Part shown: piece by piece, positions 26,272 to 35,713 of the stretch
Numbering within the stretch: the stretch's first letter is position 1
Layout of the letters: every line of letters begins with the position of its first letter
Assembly: GCA_003446015.1 (NCBI GenBank)
Contig: DMBU01000093.1
Coordinates: forward strand, 1 to 64,000
DNA: 64,000 bases
DNA from: Bacteroidales bacterium
GTDB taxonomy: Bacteria > Bacteroidota > Bacteroidia > Bacteroidales > UBA12077
Direction of reading: 5' to 3'
The notes under the pieces: generated by a model
Told to the model about the DNA's origin: nothing
The model's input: only the letters and a program-made list of their open reading frames with translations
Database searches by the model: none
Program-made: the position numbers and the translations under genes

Positions 26272-27879
26272 TTACAATTCAATCTTTTTATCTTTAGGAT
26301 ATTTAATTGAATATTTCATTTCAATCGGTTTAGATTCTAAGGATTTTAATTCAAATTCCCAGCTTAGCTTGCCCGTTGTTTCATTAAACTTTGCTCCCGA
26401 TTTTTCAATTTGCTCAACTTCAATATCCTTATTGGTTGATATAGGAAATTGATCGTCTATAATAATTGAGATAGTAGCGTTTTTATTATTTCGAACTTCA
26501 ATTTTATAACCAAATGTTTCTTTTTTATTTAATCCTATTAATCGCTGACTTTCAAAATCTTTAATCTTGGTTCTGGATACAACTATTGCCTCATCTCTGC
26601 CTAAAGAAAGATTTAAGGTATCGTTTGCAGTTTGAGGATCAATGGTTGAGTTGCCAACATAGGTTCCTTCAAAAAAGATATTTGCTGAACCTGCCAATAA
26701 ATTATACTGTTCCCAACCTGTTATTTGTGCCAACAAAAATGCGGATTCTTTTAATTTAGGTGCAGTATAATACGTATAATGTGCATCTAAATTAAACTCA
26801 TTTATTTGAACCGTATAGGCTTTCCCATCTGATGGTACTGAATATGGAATATCAATATTAAATTCAACGTTTGTTTGATTTGTTGTTGCTTCGAAATATG
26901 ATACCTCGGCAACTGCTTCCTCCTCTTCATCTAACTCAACAATTTCCATCTCATCATAAACTACAGCCATTTTAGCCTTTGGAGCATAACCTCTTGAAAC
27001 AACTTGTGGTGGCTCATAAAAACTTACATACCAAGGATAAATCTCTGGTTTTACTCCACTAATTTGAGGATTCCCTGTTGAGATTGTTAATCGAACATCC
27101 TCCCAGTCTTCACCACTTGATTGATAGACTTTTGCTTTATAATTTAATTGAACCGGCTCCGCAATGTCAATTGCCCTTAAATCATATTCAGGAGTCCATC
27201 CCGCATTATAAATTACATATCTTAAATCCAAAACGGCTTTGGTTCTCTCCTTGGCTAATACCTTCACCAGAACTTCTGATGTAGGATTATTAAGTTTTGA
27301 TTGCAATGAATTCAACTGATTCTGGATTCTTGTAATACTTTCATTAATCTTACTAAGACTTCCGTTTAATTCCAATTCTTTCGATTTAATCTCGTTAAGC
27401 TTTACATGAAAATAATTCATCGCCTCTTTTAATGCTGTAATGCTTACTCCCGATTGATCGCCTCCAATTGATTTGTTAGCCAACAATATAGTTTCTTCGG
27501 CTTTATATGTTTCTATTTTATTTTCGGTATCCTTTTTAGTAAACTTCAACATCTCCAAACTATCTTTTAAGGTTTTTATTTGCTTTGAATCTTTTTGTGA
27601 TTTTAAATAATTCAACTGATAGTTTACACTTAGTATAGTAAAATTACCAAATCCCTTTACCTGGATACTTTGCTGGTTAATGTTTCTGGGAAGATCCGTA
27701 ATCAAAAGATCTGTTACACCTTGTTCAACGAATACAGATCCTGTTTTATAGATTTGTGCCCCTTTTTGAAACACAGTAACCTCCTTTATTTTTGAAGGAA
27801 TCTTAATTTCATTTTCTGTTGCAAAAGTCCCGCTACACAAAAATATTGAGCCGATTAATAATGCAAGTTTTTTCATCAT
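26272..27879 (-). CDS. Mucoidy inhibitor MuiA family protein (DUF4139)
   Basis: A 535-residue exported protein. A signal peptide (residues 1-20, ending GTFATEN) leads into an N-terminal DUF4140-like region (IPSKIKEVTVFQKGAQIYKTG), a coiled coil (about 85-200) and the DUF4139 region (about 210-535, AKERTKAVLDLRYVIYNAGWTPEYDLRA, GEDWEDVRLTISTGNPQ). An acidic insert (ELDEEEEAVAEVS, near 315) interrupts the domain. MuiA-like proteins are common in Bacteroidetes; a Rhizobium homologue affected mucoidy, but no biochemical role is established. Apparently monocistronic; convergent with prfB. Confidence 0.8.
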   Translation of the reverse strand: MMKKLALLIGSIFLCSGTFATENEIKIPSKIKEVTVFQKGAQIYKTGSVFVEQGVTDLLITDLPRNINQQSIQVKGFGNFTILSVNYQLNYLKSQKDSKQIKTLKDSLEMLKFTKKDTENKIETYKAEETILLANKSIGGDQSGVSITALKEAMNYFHVKLNEIKSKELELNGSLSKINESITRIQNQLNSLQSKLNNPTSEVLVKVLAKERTKAVLDLRYVIYNAGWTPEYDLRAIDIAEPVQLNYKAKVYQSSGEDWEDVRLTISTGNPQISGVKPEIYPWYVSFYEPPQVVSRGYAPKAKMAVVYDEMEIVELDEEEEAVAEVSYFEATTNQTNVEFNIDIPYSVPSDGKAYTVQINEFNLDAHYTYYTAPKLKESAFLLAQITGWEQYNLLAGSANIFFEGTYVGNSTIDPQTANDTLNLSLGRDEAIVVSRTKIKDFESQRLIGLNKKETFGYKIEVRNNKNATISIIIDDQFPISTNKDIEVEQIEKSGAKFNETTGKLSWEFELKSLESKPIEMKYSIKYPKDKKIEL

Positions 27880-28006
27880 TGTAAATTATAAAGTTAAAAG
27901 ATAAAAGTACGAAATATCTAATTATAACATTTCAATTTTATTAAATTATAAGTACTTTCGAAACCTCGATATAAGTACGTTTAACTATACAGTTTTATTA
28001 TAAATC

Positions 28007-29659
28007 ATGAAAATTAAAAAGTCAGTATTCGTTTATCTTATTGCATGTTGGACAATATTATTTTCTTCATGTTCCGATTTTAATCATGCAGAGTCAACCA
28101 TTAACGAGGCAGATATGACCCGCATAGTGAAAGAATTTTCATCGGATGAATTCCAGGGAAGAAAACCTTTTACCATTGGAGAAGAAAAAGCGGTTGATTT
28201 TTTGGTTAAAGAATATAAACGCATTGGTCTCGAACCTGCTAATAATAGCAGTTATATTCAGGAAGTGCCCGTAGTTGAAGTTACCGACATTCCTGATAAG
28301 AGGATGAAAATCAACATGTGGAATGCATCCATAGAATTAAATTATAAAGATGACTTTGTAGCTTTTTCCAAGCATTTAGTTGATGAAATTTCTGTAAGAA
28401 ACTCCGATATGATCTTTGCAGGCTACGGAATTGTCGCTCCTGAATACAACTGGAATGATTATGCCGGAATTGATGTAAAAGGTAAAATAGTTATTGTACT
28501 GGTTAATGACCCGGGATTTGCAACAGATAATAAAGATTTTTTTAAAGGGAATGAAATGACTTATTATGGTCGTTGGACTTATAAATACGAAGAAGCTGCT
28601 CGTCAAGGAGCAAAAGGAATTTTAATTATTCATGAAACAGAACCTGCAGGTTACCCGTGGAGTGTAGTTTTGAACGGTGCTGTTATTCCCAAACTATATT
28701 TACAAGCAGATGATAATTATTTATCCATGTGTGCTATTGAGGGATGGTTAAGCTATAATGCAGCCAATGAATTATTCTCATTAGCAGGTTTTGATTTGTC
28801 TGATTTAAAAGAAAAAGCAAAAAGCAAAGATTTTAAAGCTTTTCGAATAAAATCCAGATTAAGCTTAAACATAAAAAGTAGTCATAAGTTGGCTACGTCT
28901 AAAAATGTTATCGGAATAATCCCCGGAAAAGAAAGAAAAGATGAAGTTATTATCTATTCTTCACACTGGGATCATTTAGGCATAGGCGCTCCCTTAAATG
29001 GAGATTCTATTTATAATGGTGCTGTTGATAATGGAACAACAACAGCCTGGATGCTGGAAATTGCCGAGGCATTTGCAAACTTAAGAAAACAACCAGCCCG
29101 TACAATTATGTTTTTATCTCCTACAGCAGAGGAGCAAGGATTAATTGGATCGGAATATTATGCAACACATCCGATTTTCCCTTTAAACAAAACGGTTGCT
29201 AATATCAATAATGATTTAATGCTTCCATATGGGCCGTATAAAGATATTATGATAACAGGTTATGGTCAGTCGGAATTAGAAGATTATGTTGAGAGATTTG
29301 CCAAAAAATATGATCGATATGTAATACCTGATCCCAATCCGCACACGGGAATGTATTATCGTGCCGATCATTTTAGCTTTGCAAAAGTCGGAGTGCCTGC
29401 ACTCTTTGCCAGGGGTAATTGCGACAATAGAGAGTTTGGAAAGGAATGGGCTTTGAAAAAAGAAAAAGATTGGATAAATAACAATTATCATAAACCGACC
29501 GATCAATACGATTCAGCAAGCTGGAATTTTGGCGGAATTGTAGATGATGCGAAAATTATGTTTAGAATCGGATATGAATTAAGTAAAGAAAGCACTTTTC
29601 CTAAATGGAAAGAAGGCTCTGAATTTAAAGAGATTAGGAATAAACAGGGTGATAATTAA
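28007..29659 (+). CDS. M28 family metallopeptidase lipoprotein with PA domain
   Basis: A 550-residue exported peptidase. The signal peptide ends LFSSCSD, giving a lipidated Cys near residue 22. A protease-associated domain (about 130-270, with IDVKGKIVIVLVNDPGF and EEAARQGAKGILIIHE) is inserted before the M28 catalytic part. Metal ligands are visible: HWDHLG, GAVDNGT (Asp), TAEEQGLIGSEYY (Glu) and NNDLM (Asp), and a final His is in RADHFSF. Unlike the enzyme at 1539 there is no type IX tail, so it is probably anchored in the envelope. A weak promoter (TTTC, 19 bases, TACTTTCG at 27953-27960) lies upstream. Substrate unknown. Confidence 0.88.
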   Translation: MKIKKSVFVYLIACWTILFSSCSDFNHAESTINEADMTRIVKEFSSDEFQGRKPFTIGEEKAVDFLVKEYKRIGLEPANNSSYIQEVPVVEVTDIPDKRMKINMWNASIELNYKDDFVAFSKHLVDEISVRNSDMIFAGYGIVAPEYNWNDYAGIDVKGKIVIVLVNDPGFATDNKDFFKGNEMTYYGRWTYKYEEAARQGAKGILIIHETEPAGYPWSVVLNGAVIPKLYLQADDNYLSMCAIEGWLSYNAANELFSLAGFDLSDLKEKAKSKDFKAFRIKSRLSLNIKSSHKLATSKNVIGIIPGKERKDEVIIYSSHWDHLGIGAPLNGDSIYNGAVDNGTTTAWMLEIAEAFANLRKQPARTIMFLSPTAEEQGLIGSEYYATHPIFPLNKTVANINNDLMLPYGPYKDIMITGYGQSELEDYVERFAKKYDRYVIPDPNPHTGMYYRADHFSFAKVGVPALFARGNCDNREFGKEWALKKEKDWINNNYHKPTDQYDSASWNFGGIVDDAKIMFRIGYELSKESTFPKWKEGSEFKEIRNKQGDN

Positions 29660-29666
29660 AAAATTG

Positions 29667-29740
29667 TGGAGCATACCGGAATCGAACCGGTGACCTTTTG
29701 ACTGCCAGTCAAACACTCTAGCCAACTGAGCTAATGCCCC
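29667..29740 (-). tRNA. tRNA-Ala (GGC anticodon)
   Basis: A 74-base cloverleaf on the minus strand. The acceptor stem GGGGCAT pairs ATGCTCC and includes the G3-U70 pair that identifies tRNA-Ala. The anticodon stem TTTGA/TCAAA has loop CTGGCAG with anticodon GGC. T arm GGTTCGAATCC is normal, and CCA is not encoded. It lies eight bases after the stop of the M28 gene on the opposite strand. Confidence 0.96.
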
Positions 29741-30015
29741 AAAATTAAAAACATGTGAAAATACATTTTTTTATTTAAAATGAAAAGTTATTTTAGCAGC
29801 CTGAAAAGATTTAAAACAAAACAACTATTGTAAATACAGCAATAACAAATATTAGGTTTAACGTTTTTTAACATTTAATTCCTGATATACAGAAACTTAA
29901 ACACAATAATAACGTACAACTGGTACTAAAAGCAACTTTGATATTATTTTTTACATCTAAATTTTGAAAAACATTATTATATTATTTATTTTTAGGCATT
30001 CAAAAATAAACCAAC

Positions 30016-30699
30016 ATGGAAGTTAAAAAAACGGATAAGGCTAATTTAGAGAAGAAAAGAGGCATTTTTCTTCAAATAGGTTATGTAATCGTTCTTGGCA
30101 TAGTTTTATTTGCTTTTGAATGGGGCACACGACCTTCAGAACTTAACTCATTAGGACAATTAGGAGATTTGGATCTTGAAGAAGAAATTATTCCAATTAC
30201 TCGTCAGCAAAACGAACCTCCTCCGCCTCCTCCTCCACCACAAACTACAGAAGTTATTAATATCGTAGAAGATGATGTGGAAATTGAAGATGAGTTGATT
30301 CTTGACGATACAGAAGCAGACCAGGATACTGAAATTCAGATCGTTGAGTTTGAAGAAGAAGAAGAAGAAGTAAACGAACAAGAAGTATTTTTTGTAGTTG
30401 AAGACATGCCAACATTCCAGGGTCAGAGTAGTGATGCGTTTCGTATTTACATTCAGCAAAACTTAAAATACCCTATTATTGCTCAGGAAAATGGTATAAG
30501 CGGAAGAGTATTTGTTCAGTTTGATGTTAACGCTAAAGGTGAAATAACTAATGTAGTTGTTGTTCGTGGCGTTGATCCATCCTTAGACAAAGAAGCAATT
30601 CGAGTTGTTAAATCATCTCCAAAATGGACTCCTGGAAAGCAAAGAGGACGACCTGTTAGAGTTAGATTTACATTCCCTATTGTATTCCAGTTACAATAA
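30016..30699 (+). CDS. tonB: Energy transducer TonB
   Basis: A 227-residue inner-membrane protein that couples the proton gradient to TonB-dependent outer-membrane receptors. One membrane helix lies at residues about 19-35, a run of eight prolines at 68-75, an acidic spacer at about 80-125, and the TonB C-terminal domain at about 130-227 (YPIIAQENGISGRVFVQFDVNAKG, WTPGKQRGRPVRVRFTFPI). ExbB and ExbD genes and receptors are not in the window, so its partners are elsewhere. It stands alone, with a bidirectional terminator shared with ruvC. Confidence 0.92.
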   Translation: MEVKKTDKANLEKKRGIFLQIGYVIVLGIVLFAFEWGTRPSELNSLGQLGDLDLEEEIIPITRQQNEPPPPPPPPQTTEVINIVEDDVEIEDELILDDTEADQDTEIQIVEFEEEEEEVNEQEVFFVVEDMPTFQGQSSDAFRIYIQQNLKYPIIAQENGISGRVFVQFDVNAKGEITNVVVVRGVDPSLDKEAIRVVKSSPKWTPGKQRGRPVRVRFTFPIVFQLQ

Positions 30700-30716
30700 G
30701 AAAATAAAACATAAAA

Positions 30717-30743
30717 AATAAACCCGCTTAAAGCGGGTTTATT
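30717..30743. terminator. Bidirectional terminator between tonB and ruvC
   Basis: Near-perfect palindrome AATAAACCCGCT / AGCGGGTTTATT with a short loop and T run on both strands (stronger on plus). It overlaps the ruvC stop codon at 30739-30741. Confidence 0.85.
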
Positions 30744-31293
30744 TTTTTACTCGTCCCGGATTCTTATTTATAAAATCTTTCCAGCTATTAAAATCCTTTG
30801 AAGATACTGCAACATTCGATTGATAGAAATGACACATAGCTGCTGCTAATCCATCTGTTGCATCTAAATCTGATGGTAATTCTTTAATCTTTAAAAGATT
30901 TTTTAATAGTGTAGCTACCTGCTCTTTGGACGCATTACCCTGCCCTGTTATCGACATTTTAATTTTTCGTGGTGCATATTCAAAAATAGGAACCGATCGT
31001 GATAATGCAGCCGATATGGCTACACCTTGAGCTCGTCCCAATTTTAACATGGATTGAACATTTTTTCCAAAGAAAGGGGCTTCAACAGCCATTTCATCTG
31101 GATGATACTCGTCAATTAACGAACTAACCCGATCGAAAATGTGTTTTAGTTTTGTATAATGATCGCTATATTTTTTAAGATCAATAACTCCTAATACAAT
31201 TAAATTGGCTTCTTTCCCAACAATCTTAATTAATCCATAACCCATGATGCTTGTGCCGGGATCAATCCCAAGTATGATTCTCTCTTTTTCCAA
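30739..31293 (-). CDS. ruvC: Holliday junction resolvase RuvC
   Basis: A 184-residue endonuclease resolving Holliday junctions in recombination. The N-terminal catalytic motif LGIDPGTSIMGYG places the first metal-binding Asp at residue 11, and a second acidic residue lies in AVEAPFFGKN (about 71). A conserved DATDGLAAAMCHF, with the third and fourth acidic residues, is near 150. Length is normal. It is the last gene of a leftward operon (lipoprotein, EamA, S41, ruvC), separated from the S41 gene by 11 bases. The ruvA and ruvB genes are not in the window. Confidence 0.95.
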   Translation of the reverse strand: MEKERIILGIDPGTSIMGYGLIKIVGKEANLIVLGVIDLKKYSDHYTKLKHIFDRVSSLIDEYHPDEMAVEAPFFGKNVQSMLKLGRAQGVAISAALSRSVPIFEYAPRKIKMSITGQGNASKEQVATLLKNLLKIKELPSDLDATDGLAAAMCHFYQSNVAVSSKDFNSWKDFINKNPGRVKK

Positions 31294-31304
31294 GGATATA
31301 GATT

Positions 31305-32582
31305 TTATAAGGTCCCTCTTTCGTCTTTTATGCTGCGAATTTCTTTAAGCGGTGCTCTGTAAATAACTCCTGATGACTTTATACCTGAAAAGCTACCATG
31401 CTCAATGTGATATAATACCTCATCTAAAACGGCTTCTCCTACCCCAAAGTTTTTGGAAATATCATCCTCAACATAGCTATCTGCTTTTAGGCCTTCATAG
31501 TATCCACCAAAATCATCAGCATTGACCATTTTAAAAGAAATAGGAACGTAAACTAAGTCACTGATATTGCTGGAGAAGGAATACATCCCCACAGGCTTCC
31601 CATAGGTATCGTCTCCCACAATATAAACATCTAGATAAGGATTTAGTCCATTTATGATAACCTCACTAGCAGAGGCCGAACCTTTTCCTGTAATAAAATA
31701 TATTTTATTCAATCTTAATGAATTTGGATCCTGATCAAAATAAACACTTTCGTTTTGATTTGATCTGTCAGCATTATGTTCATATTTTAGGAATAACTTA
31801 CTATCTACATGATCGGGAATAATTAATCCGGCCAAATGATCAACCACATCCATCCTTCCACCTCCATTGTATCTTAAATCAATAACCATGTCTGTAATTC
31901 CTTCGCTCTGAAAATACCCAAAAGCCAACGTTAGTTCTTCGATTGATGGCCCGATAAAACTTTTAAATACAAAATATCCAACTTTATGAACACCACTTTC
32001 TAAAACGTTTACCTCTCCAACAGTATTCATTGTAATTAACTTCTTTGCAATGTTCTCGTTTACGATATCTCCTGTTGGTGATTCAAACTCAATCAAGCTG
32101 TTTACTCCAATTTCGTCTGATCCTAAAAGTCCACTCAGATTCGAGTTTTTATCAATAACAATACCATTTATCTTTTTAATTATCCAACCTCTCTCAATAT
32201 TAAAATCTCGTAAATCAGAATCATCAAATAAAAATGTAATTCTTACATTTCCATCTGCATCCGGAGCATATCCGAAACCATATCCTATATATGTTCCTTC
32301 TTCGTAATATTGAGAATGTTCTGCCTGTGTTGTTATGTAACTCCATTTATCTCTGGGAATATATCTCATTGCTTCTAACAAATCATTAGGGTTTGAATAA
32401 TCATCCGGATCAACATCAGGAATTGAATCCTTCCAATAATACCAGTAATTCATTAAATTATGAAGTTCAGTAACCTCATCTGCACCCGGAGGATAAATCT
32501 TTTCTTTTGTACATGAACTAATAATTGAAAGGCTGGCAAACAAGGCTAATACAATAATTGTATTAATGATTTTATTTTTCAT
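31305..32582 (-). CDS. S41 family peptidase, lipoprotein
   Basis: A 425-residue exported C-terminal-processing-type protease. A lipoprotein signal ends SIISSCTKE (Cys24). A PDZ-like stretch (about 105-180, GWIIKKINGIVID) precedes the S41 domain. The catalytic region contains LRYNGGGRMDVV (about 236-247) and GSASASE (residues 301-307), which holds the Ser nucleophile. Substrates are unknown; S41 lipoproteins are common in Bacteroidetes envelopes. The start overlaps the end of the EamA gene by 11 bases, indicating translational coupling. Confidence 0.88.
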   Translation of the reverse strand: MKNKIINTIIVLALFASLSIISSCTKEKIYPPGADEVTELHNLMNYWYYWKDSIPDVDPDDYSNPNDLLEAMRYIPRDKWSYITTQAEHSQYYEEGTYIGYGFGYAPDADGNVRITFLFDDSDLRDFNIERGWIIKKINGIVIDKNSNLSGLLGSDEIGVNSLIEFESPTGDIVNENIAKKLITMNTVGEVNVLESGVHKVGYFVFKSFIGPSIEELTLAFGYFQSEGITDMVIDLRYNGGGRMDVVDHLAGLIIPDHVDSKLFLKYEHNADRSNQNESVYFDQDPNSLRLNKIYFITGKGSASASEVIINGLNPYLDVYIVGDDTYGKPVGMYSFSSNISDLVYVPISFKMVNADDFGGYYEGLKADSYVEDDISKNFGVGEAVLDEVLYHIEHGSFSGIKSSGVIYRAPLKEIRSIKDERGTL

Positions 32583-33465
32583 GATATTTCCTTTTCACTT
32601 GTTGAACTACGATACCTGTAACAATCAAAGTTAACCCAAATAAAGTTGTGATAAATATTTTTTCATTTAAAATTATACTTATAAACACCAATGAGCAAAA
32701 CGGAGTTAAGTAAATTAAATTGCTAATTTTATCTGTTCGTTCGGTTAACTTTAATGCTTTTAACCATATAACAAAAGTTATGCCCATTTCGAATAAACCA
32801 ATATAAATTCCACTTAATAATCCTTCTGTACTAATTGGTTTCATTTCCGAAAATATTATCGTAACTATTGTTATAAATATTGTTGCAAATAAAAAATTTA
32901 GAAAAAGTTTTACTATTTCGTCTCTTTTATCCATTACATTATAAAGCCAAAACAAAGCCCAGATTACAGAGCTTCCAAGAGCTAAGAAGATGCCTGTTGG
33001 ATTCGAAAACTTCATATTCATTATATTTCCTTCTGATGATATTAATATAACTCCTATAAAACTTAGTAATAAAGCAAACATACTTTTTATACTCAATTTC
33101 TGTTTTAATATTGGAACAGATAATACGACTAAGATTATTGGCCAGACAAAATTTAAGGGTTGTGCAACCTGAGCAGGCAAAAGTGAATACGCAATAAATA
33201 GCACAATATAATATAGAAACGGATTTAAAAAACCGAGAACCACTGAATGTAAATAATCTTTAGCAGATAGCTTCTTAAGTAATTTTAATTTTTTTTGATA
33301 AATCAGGGTGAAAAAAAGAAACACTAAAGCTGTAATTGTTGCAATAAATAATAACTGGAAATAATCAAGATATTGCAATCCAATTTTAAAGGCTGAAGCA
33401 GAAGTTGCCCAAAAAAGTATGGTAAGTCCTGCATATATATATGCTTTATTCTGATCTTTTATCAT
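32572..33465 (-). CDS. EamA/DMT family transporter
   Basis: A 297-residue inner-membrane protein with ten predicted hydrophobic segments in two EamA repeats, as in drug/metabolite transporters. The first repeat begins YAGLTILFWATSASAFKIG and the second SVIWALFWLYNVMDKR. Substrate is unpredictable within the superfamily; amino acids or metabolites are the usual cargo. The start overlaps the lipoprotein gene by four bases (ATGA) and the end overlaps the S41 gene by 11 bases. Confidence 0.88.
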   Translation of the reverse strand: MIKDQNKAYIYAGLTILFWATSASAFKIGLQYLDYFQLLFIATITALVFLFFTLIYQKKLKLLKKLSAKDYLHSVVLGFLNPFLYYIVLFIAYSLLPAQVAQPLNFVWPIILVVLSVPILKQKLSIKSMFALLLSFIGVILISSEGNIMNMKFSNPTGIFLALGSSVIWALFWLYNVMDKRDEIVKLFLNFLFATIFITIVTIIFSEMKPISTEGLLSGIYIGLFEMGITFVIWLKALKLTERTDKISNLIYLTPFCSLVFISIILNEKIFITTLFGLTLIVTGIVVQQVKRKYHEK

Positions 33466-33962
33466 TGTATCGTATCTGTTGACTGTAAAAACAATACATC
33501 CAAAATTGATTTAACAACAGATAAATTAGAATCAATAAGTTCTTTTAACAAGCTAAGTGTTTCTTTATTAGACTCTAACTGAATCTCAAACTGTACTTTT
33601 GAAATCGTATTGCTTTTAACATCTTCCTTTAAACCATTTAGCTGATCTTGTGTGAAATAGATTTCCTGTTGTGCCTGATAGTACAGTTCATCCAGTTCTG
33701 AAATATTACGTTGAAGCAACTCGTAAAATAAAAGCGTATCAGGTAATATCACCATTTTTGAAATGGAATCGGCTAAAATAGTATCGTCAATAATAGTATA
33801 GATTCCATTTATTGCAAATTTATAATTATCAGTTAACTCCTGATGCAAGCTATCAGTTACCCTAATATGACGATCTAGCGTTGTAGTATCAATCGATTCA
33901 CTTCTCCTACATCCGCTAAGGATAATGATAAGAATGAAGTTCAGATAAATAAATGTTCTCAT
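33462..33962 (-). CDS. Small lipoprotein of unknown function
   Basis: A 166-residue protein beginning MRTFIYLNFILIIILSGCRR, a lipobox with Cys18. The rest is charged and mostly helical, probably a coiled coil (ELDELYYQAQQEIYFTQDQLNGLKEDVKS, EIQLESNKETLSLLKELIDS). I do not recognise the family. It is the first gene of the leftward operon with the EamA transporter, the S41 lipoprotein and ruvC, and overlaps the transporter gene by four bases. A structural or chaperone-like envelope role is possible, but nothing proves it. Confidence 0.75.
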   Translation of the reverse strand: MRTFIYLNFILIIILSGCRRSESIDTTTLDRHIRVTDSLHQELTDNYKFAINGIYTIIDDTILADSISKMVILPDTLLFYELLQRNISELDELYYQAQQEIYFTQDQLNGLKEDVKSNTISKVQFEIQLESNKETLSLLKELIDSNLSVVKSILDVLFLQSTDTIQ

Positions 33963-34018
33963 AAAACTTTTAATAATGAGCTTAATATTACAAAAAAATT
34001 AGAATAATAAAAACAAAA

Positions 34019-34044
34019 AAAGAGCACTCACCAGAGTACTCTTT
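34019..34044 (-). terminator. Intrinsic terminator after serS
   Basis: Minus-strand hairpin AAAGAGTACTC / GAGTGCTCTTT with one mismatch and a short loop, followed by a T run. It lies 18 bases after the serS stop. Confidence 0.75.
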
Positions 34045-34062
34045 CTTACAAAGATTATCTTT

Positions 34063-35337
34063 TTAATCAATAATATCAAAACCAGTGTATGGCCTTAAAA
34101 CCTCAGGAATAACAATCCCTTTATCTGTTTGATTATTTTCCAATAATGCTGCCAATATTCGTGGCAAAGCTAAAGCACTACCATTTAAAGTATGTGCTAG
34201 AAGGGGTTTCTTTTCGCCCTCTTCTTTGTATCTTAGTTTCAGTCTATTTGCCTGGTATGACTCAAAATTGGATACAGAACTAACTTCAAGCCATTTTTCC
34301 TGCGCTACAGAAAAAACCTCAAAATCATACGTTAATGCTGAAGTGAAACTCATATCGCCACCACATAATTTTAAAATTCGGTATGGCAGATTTAAAGATT
34401 TCACGAGTCCCTCAACATGATTTACCATTTCAGTGAGACTTTCATATGATTTTTCGGGATGTTGAATTTGCACGATCTCAACCTTATCGAATTGATGTAA
34501 TCGATTTAAACCACGAACATCTTTTCCATACGAACCTGCTTCGCGTCTAAAACAGGGTGTGTAAGCAGTCATTTTCTTTGGAAAATCTCTTGCCTGCAAA
34601 ATTTCATCACGGAAAATATTTGTTACCGGAACTTCGGCAGTAGGAATTAAGTAGAGGTTGTCAATTGTAACGTGATACATTTGACCTTCCTTATCGGGTA
34701 ATTGACCTGTTCCAAAACCTGAATCTTCGTTAACCATCAATGGAGGCATAACTTCAGTATAACCAGCAACGATTGCTTTATCTAAAAAATAAGAAATTAA
34801 AGCGCGTTGTAGCTTGGCCCCTTTTCCTTTATATACAGGAAATCCGGCACCAGTAAGTTTATTTCCCAGTTCAAAATCAATAATATCATATTTTTTTGCC
34901 AGATCCCAGTGAGCAACTGCGCTTTTTGATAAAACAGGTATCTTACCTCCCGATTTAACCTTAATATTGTCATCAACACCTTTTCCAGCAGGAACCGATT
35001 CGTGTGGTAAATTTGGAAGCTGAACCAATAATTCGTTAAGCTGTTTTTCGGTAGAAGTTAATTCTTCGGCCTGAGACTTCACTAATTCTTTTATCTGTGT
35101 ATTTTTTTCTTTTAAAAGATTTGCCTCTTCGACTTTTCCACTTTGAAAAAAGGATCCAATCTCTTTCGACATTTTGTTTAATTCAGCCTGATTGTTATCC
35201 ATGCTATTTTGAGTTGAACGACGCTTTAGGTCTAAATCAAGAATTTGGTTAACAATATTTTCAGCTTGAAAATTTTTGATTTTTAGTCGCTCAATTACGA
35301 AATCCCTATTTTCCTGAATAATTTTTAAAGTCAGCAT
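34063..35337 (-). CDS. serS: Serine-tRNA ligase
   Basis: A 424-residue cytoplasmic class II aminoacyl-tRNA synthetase charging tRNA-Ser. The N-terminal coiled coil that grips the tRNA variable arm is at about 25-105. Motif 2 is FRREAGSYGKDVRGLNRLHQ (about 265-285) and motif 3 is NGSALALPRILAALLENN (about 385-402). The frame continues upstream to an ATG at 35394, but MLTLKIIQENRD at 35337 is the family start. It is separated from rpmA by that operon's terminator and has its own terminator downstream. Confidence 0.96.
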   Translation of the reverse strand: MLTLKIIQENRDFVIERLKIKNFQAENIVNQILDLDLKRRSTQNSMDNNQAELNKMSKEIGSFFQSGKVEEANLLKEKNTQIKELVKSQAEELTSTEKQLNELLVQLPNLPHESVPAGKGVDDNIKVKSGGKIPVLSKSAVAHWDLAKKYDIIDFELGNKLTGAGFPVYKGKGAKLQRALISYFLDKAIVAGYTEVMPPLMVNEDSGFGTGQLPDKEGQMYHVTIDNLYLIPTAEVPVTNIFRDEILQARDFPKKMTAYTPCFRREAGSYGKDVRGLNRLHQFDKVEIVQIQHPEKSYESLTEMVNHVEGLVKSLNLPYRILKLCGGDMSFTSALTYDFEVFSVAQEKWLEVSSVSNFESYQANRLKLRYKEEGEKKPLLAHTLNGSALALPRILAALLENNQTDKGIVIPEVLRPYTGFDIID

Positions 35338-35370
35338 ATCTCTTAAGATTTGAATACTATTTAAATAAAA

Positions 35371-35413
35371 AATCTCCCAAATTTTAACTATCAACTAGTA
35401 AAATCAGGAGATT
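35371..35413 (-). terminator. Intrinsic terminator of the rplU-rpmA operon
   Basis: Minus-strand AATCTCC pairs GGAGATT, extended by an A/T-rich inner stem (TGATTTTA / TAAAATTT with wobble pairs) around a loop CTAGTTGATAG, and is followed by TTTTTTATTT. It lies 20 bases after rpmA. Confidence 0.8.
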
Positions 35414-35433
35414 CAAAATTACGTAAAATTCTT

Positions 35434-35694
35434 TTATACTTCGAAAGGAATAACAGATACAAATGATTTATCCCCTTGTTTTTTTCTAAATTCGATTTTA
35501 CCATCGATCAAAGCAAATAAGGTATGGTCTTTACCCATTCCTACATTTTCGCCTGGATAGTGTTTTGTTCCACGCTGGCGAACAATAATATTACCAGCTT
35601 TAGCAGCTTGACCGCCATAAAGTTTTACTCCTAATCGTTTACTTTCCGATTCGCGACCGTTACGTGAACTACCAGCTCCTTTTTTATGTGCCAT
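35434..35694 (-). CDS. rpmA: 50S ribosomal protein L27
   Basis: An 86-residue basic ribosomal protein near the peptidyl-transferase centre. The start MAHKKGAGSSRNGRESESKRLGVK is diagnostic. No cleavable N-terminal extension of the Firmicutes type is present. It follows rplU by 19 bases in the standard L21-L27 order, and the operon ends with a strong terminator. Confidence 0.97.
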   Translation of the reverse strand: MAHKKGAGSSRNGRESESKRLGVKLYGGQAAKAGNIIVRQRGTKHYPGENVGMGKDHTLFALIDGKIEFRKKQGDKSFVSVIPFEV

Positions 35695-35713
35695 ATCTCT
35701 ACAATATTTTTAA

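Noticed and set aside
30160..30459. 99-codon antisense frame opposite tonB
   Set aside because: It is the complement of the proline and acidic runs of tonB (poly-Arg/Phe), a composition artefact.
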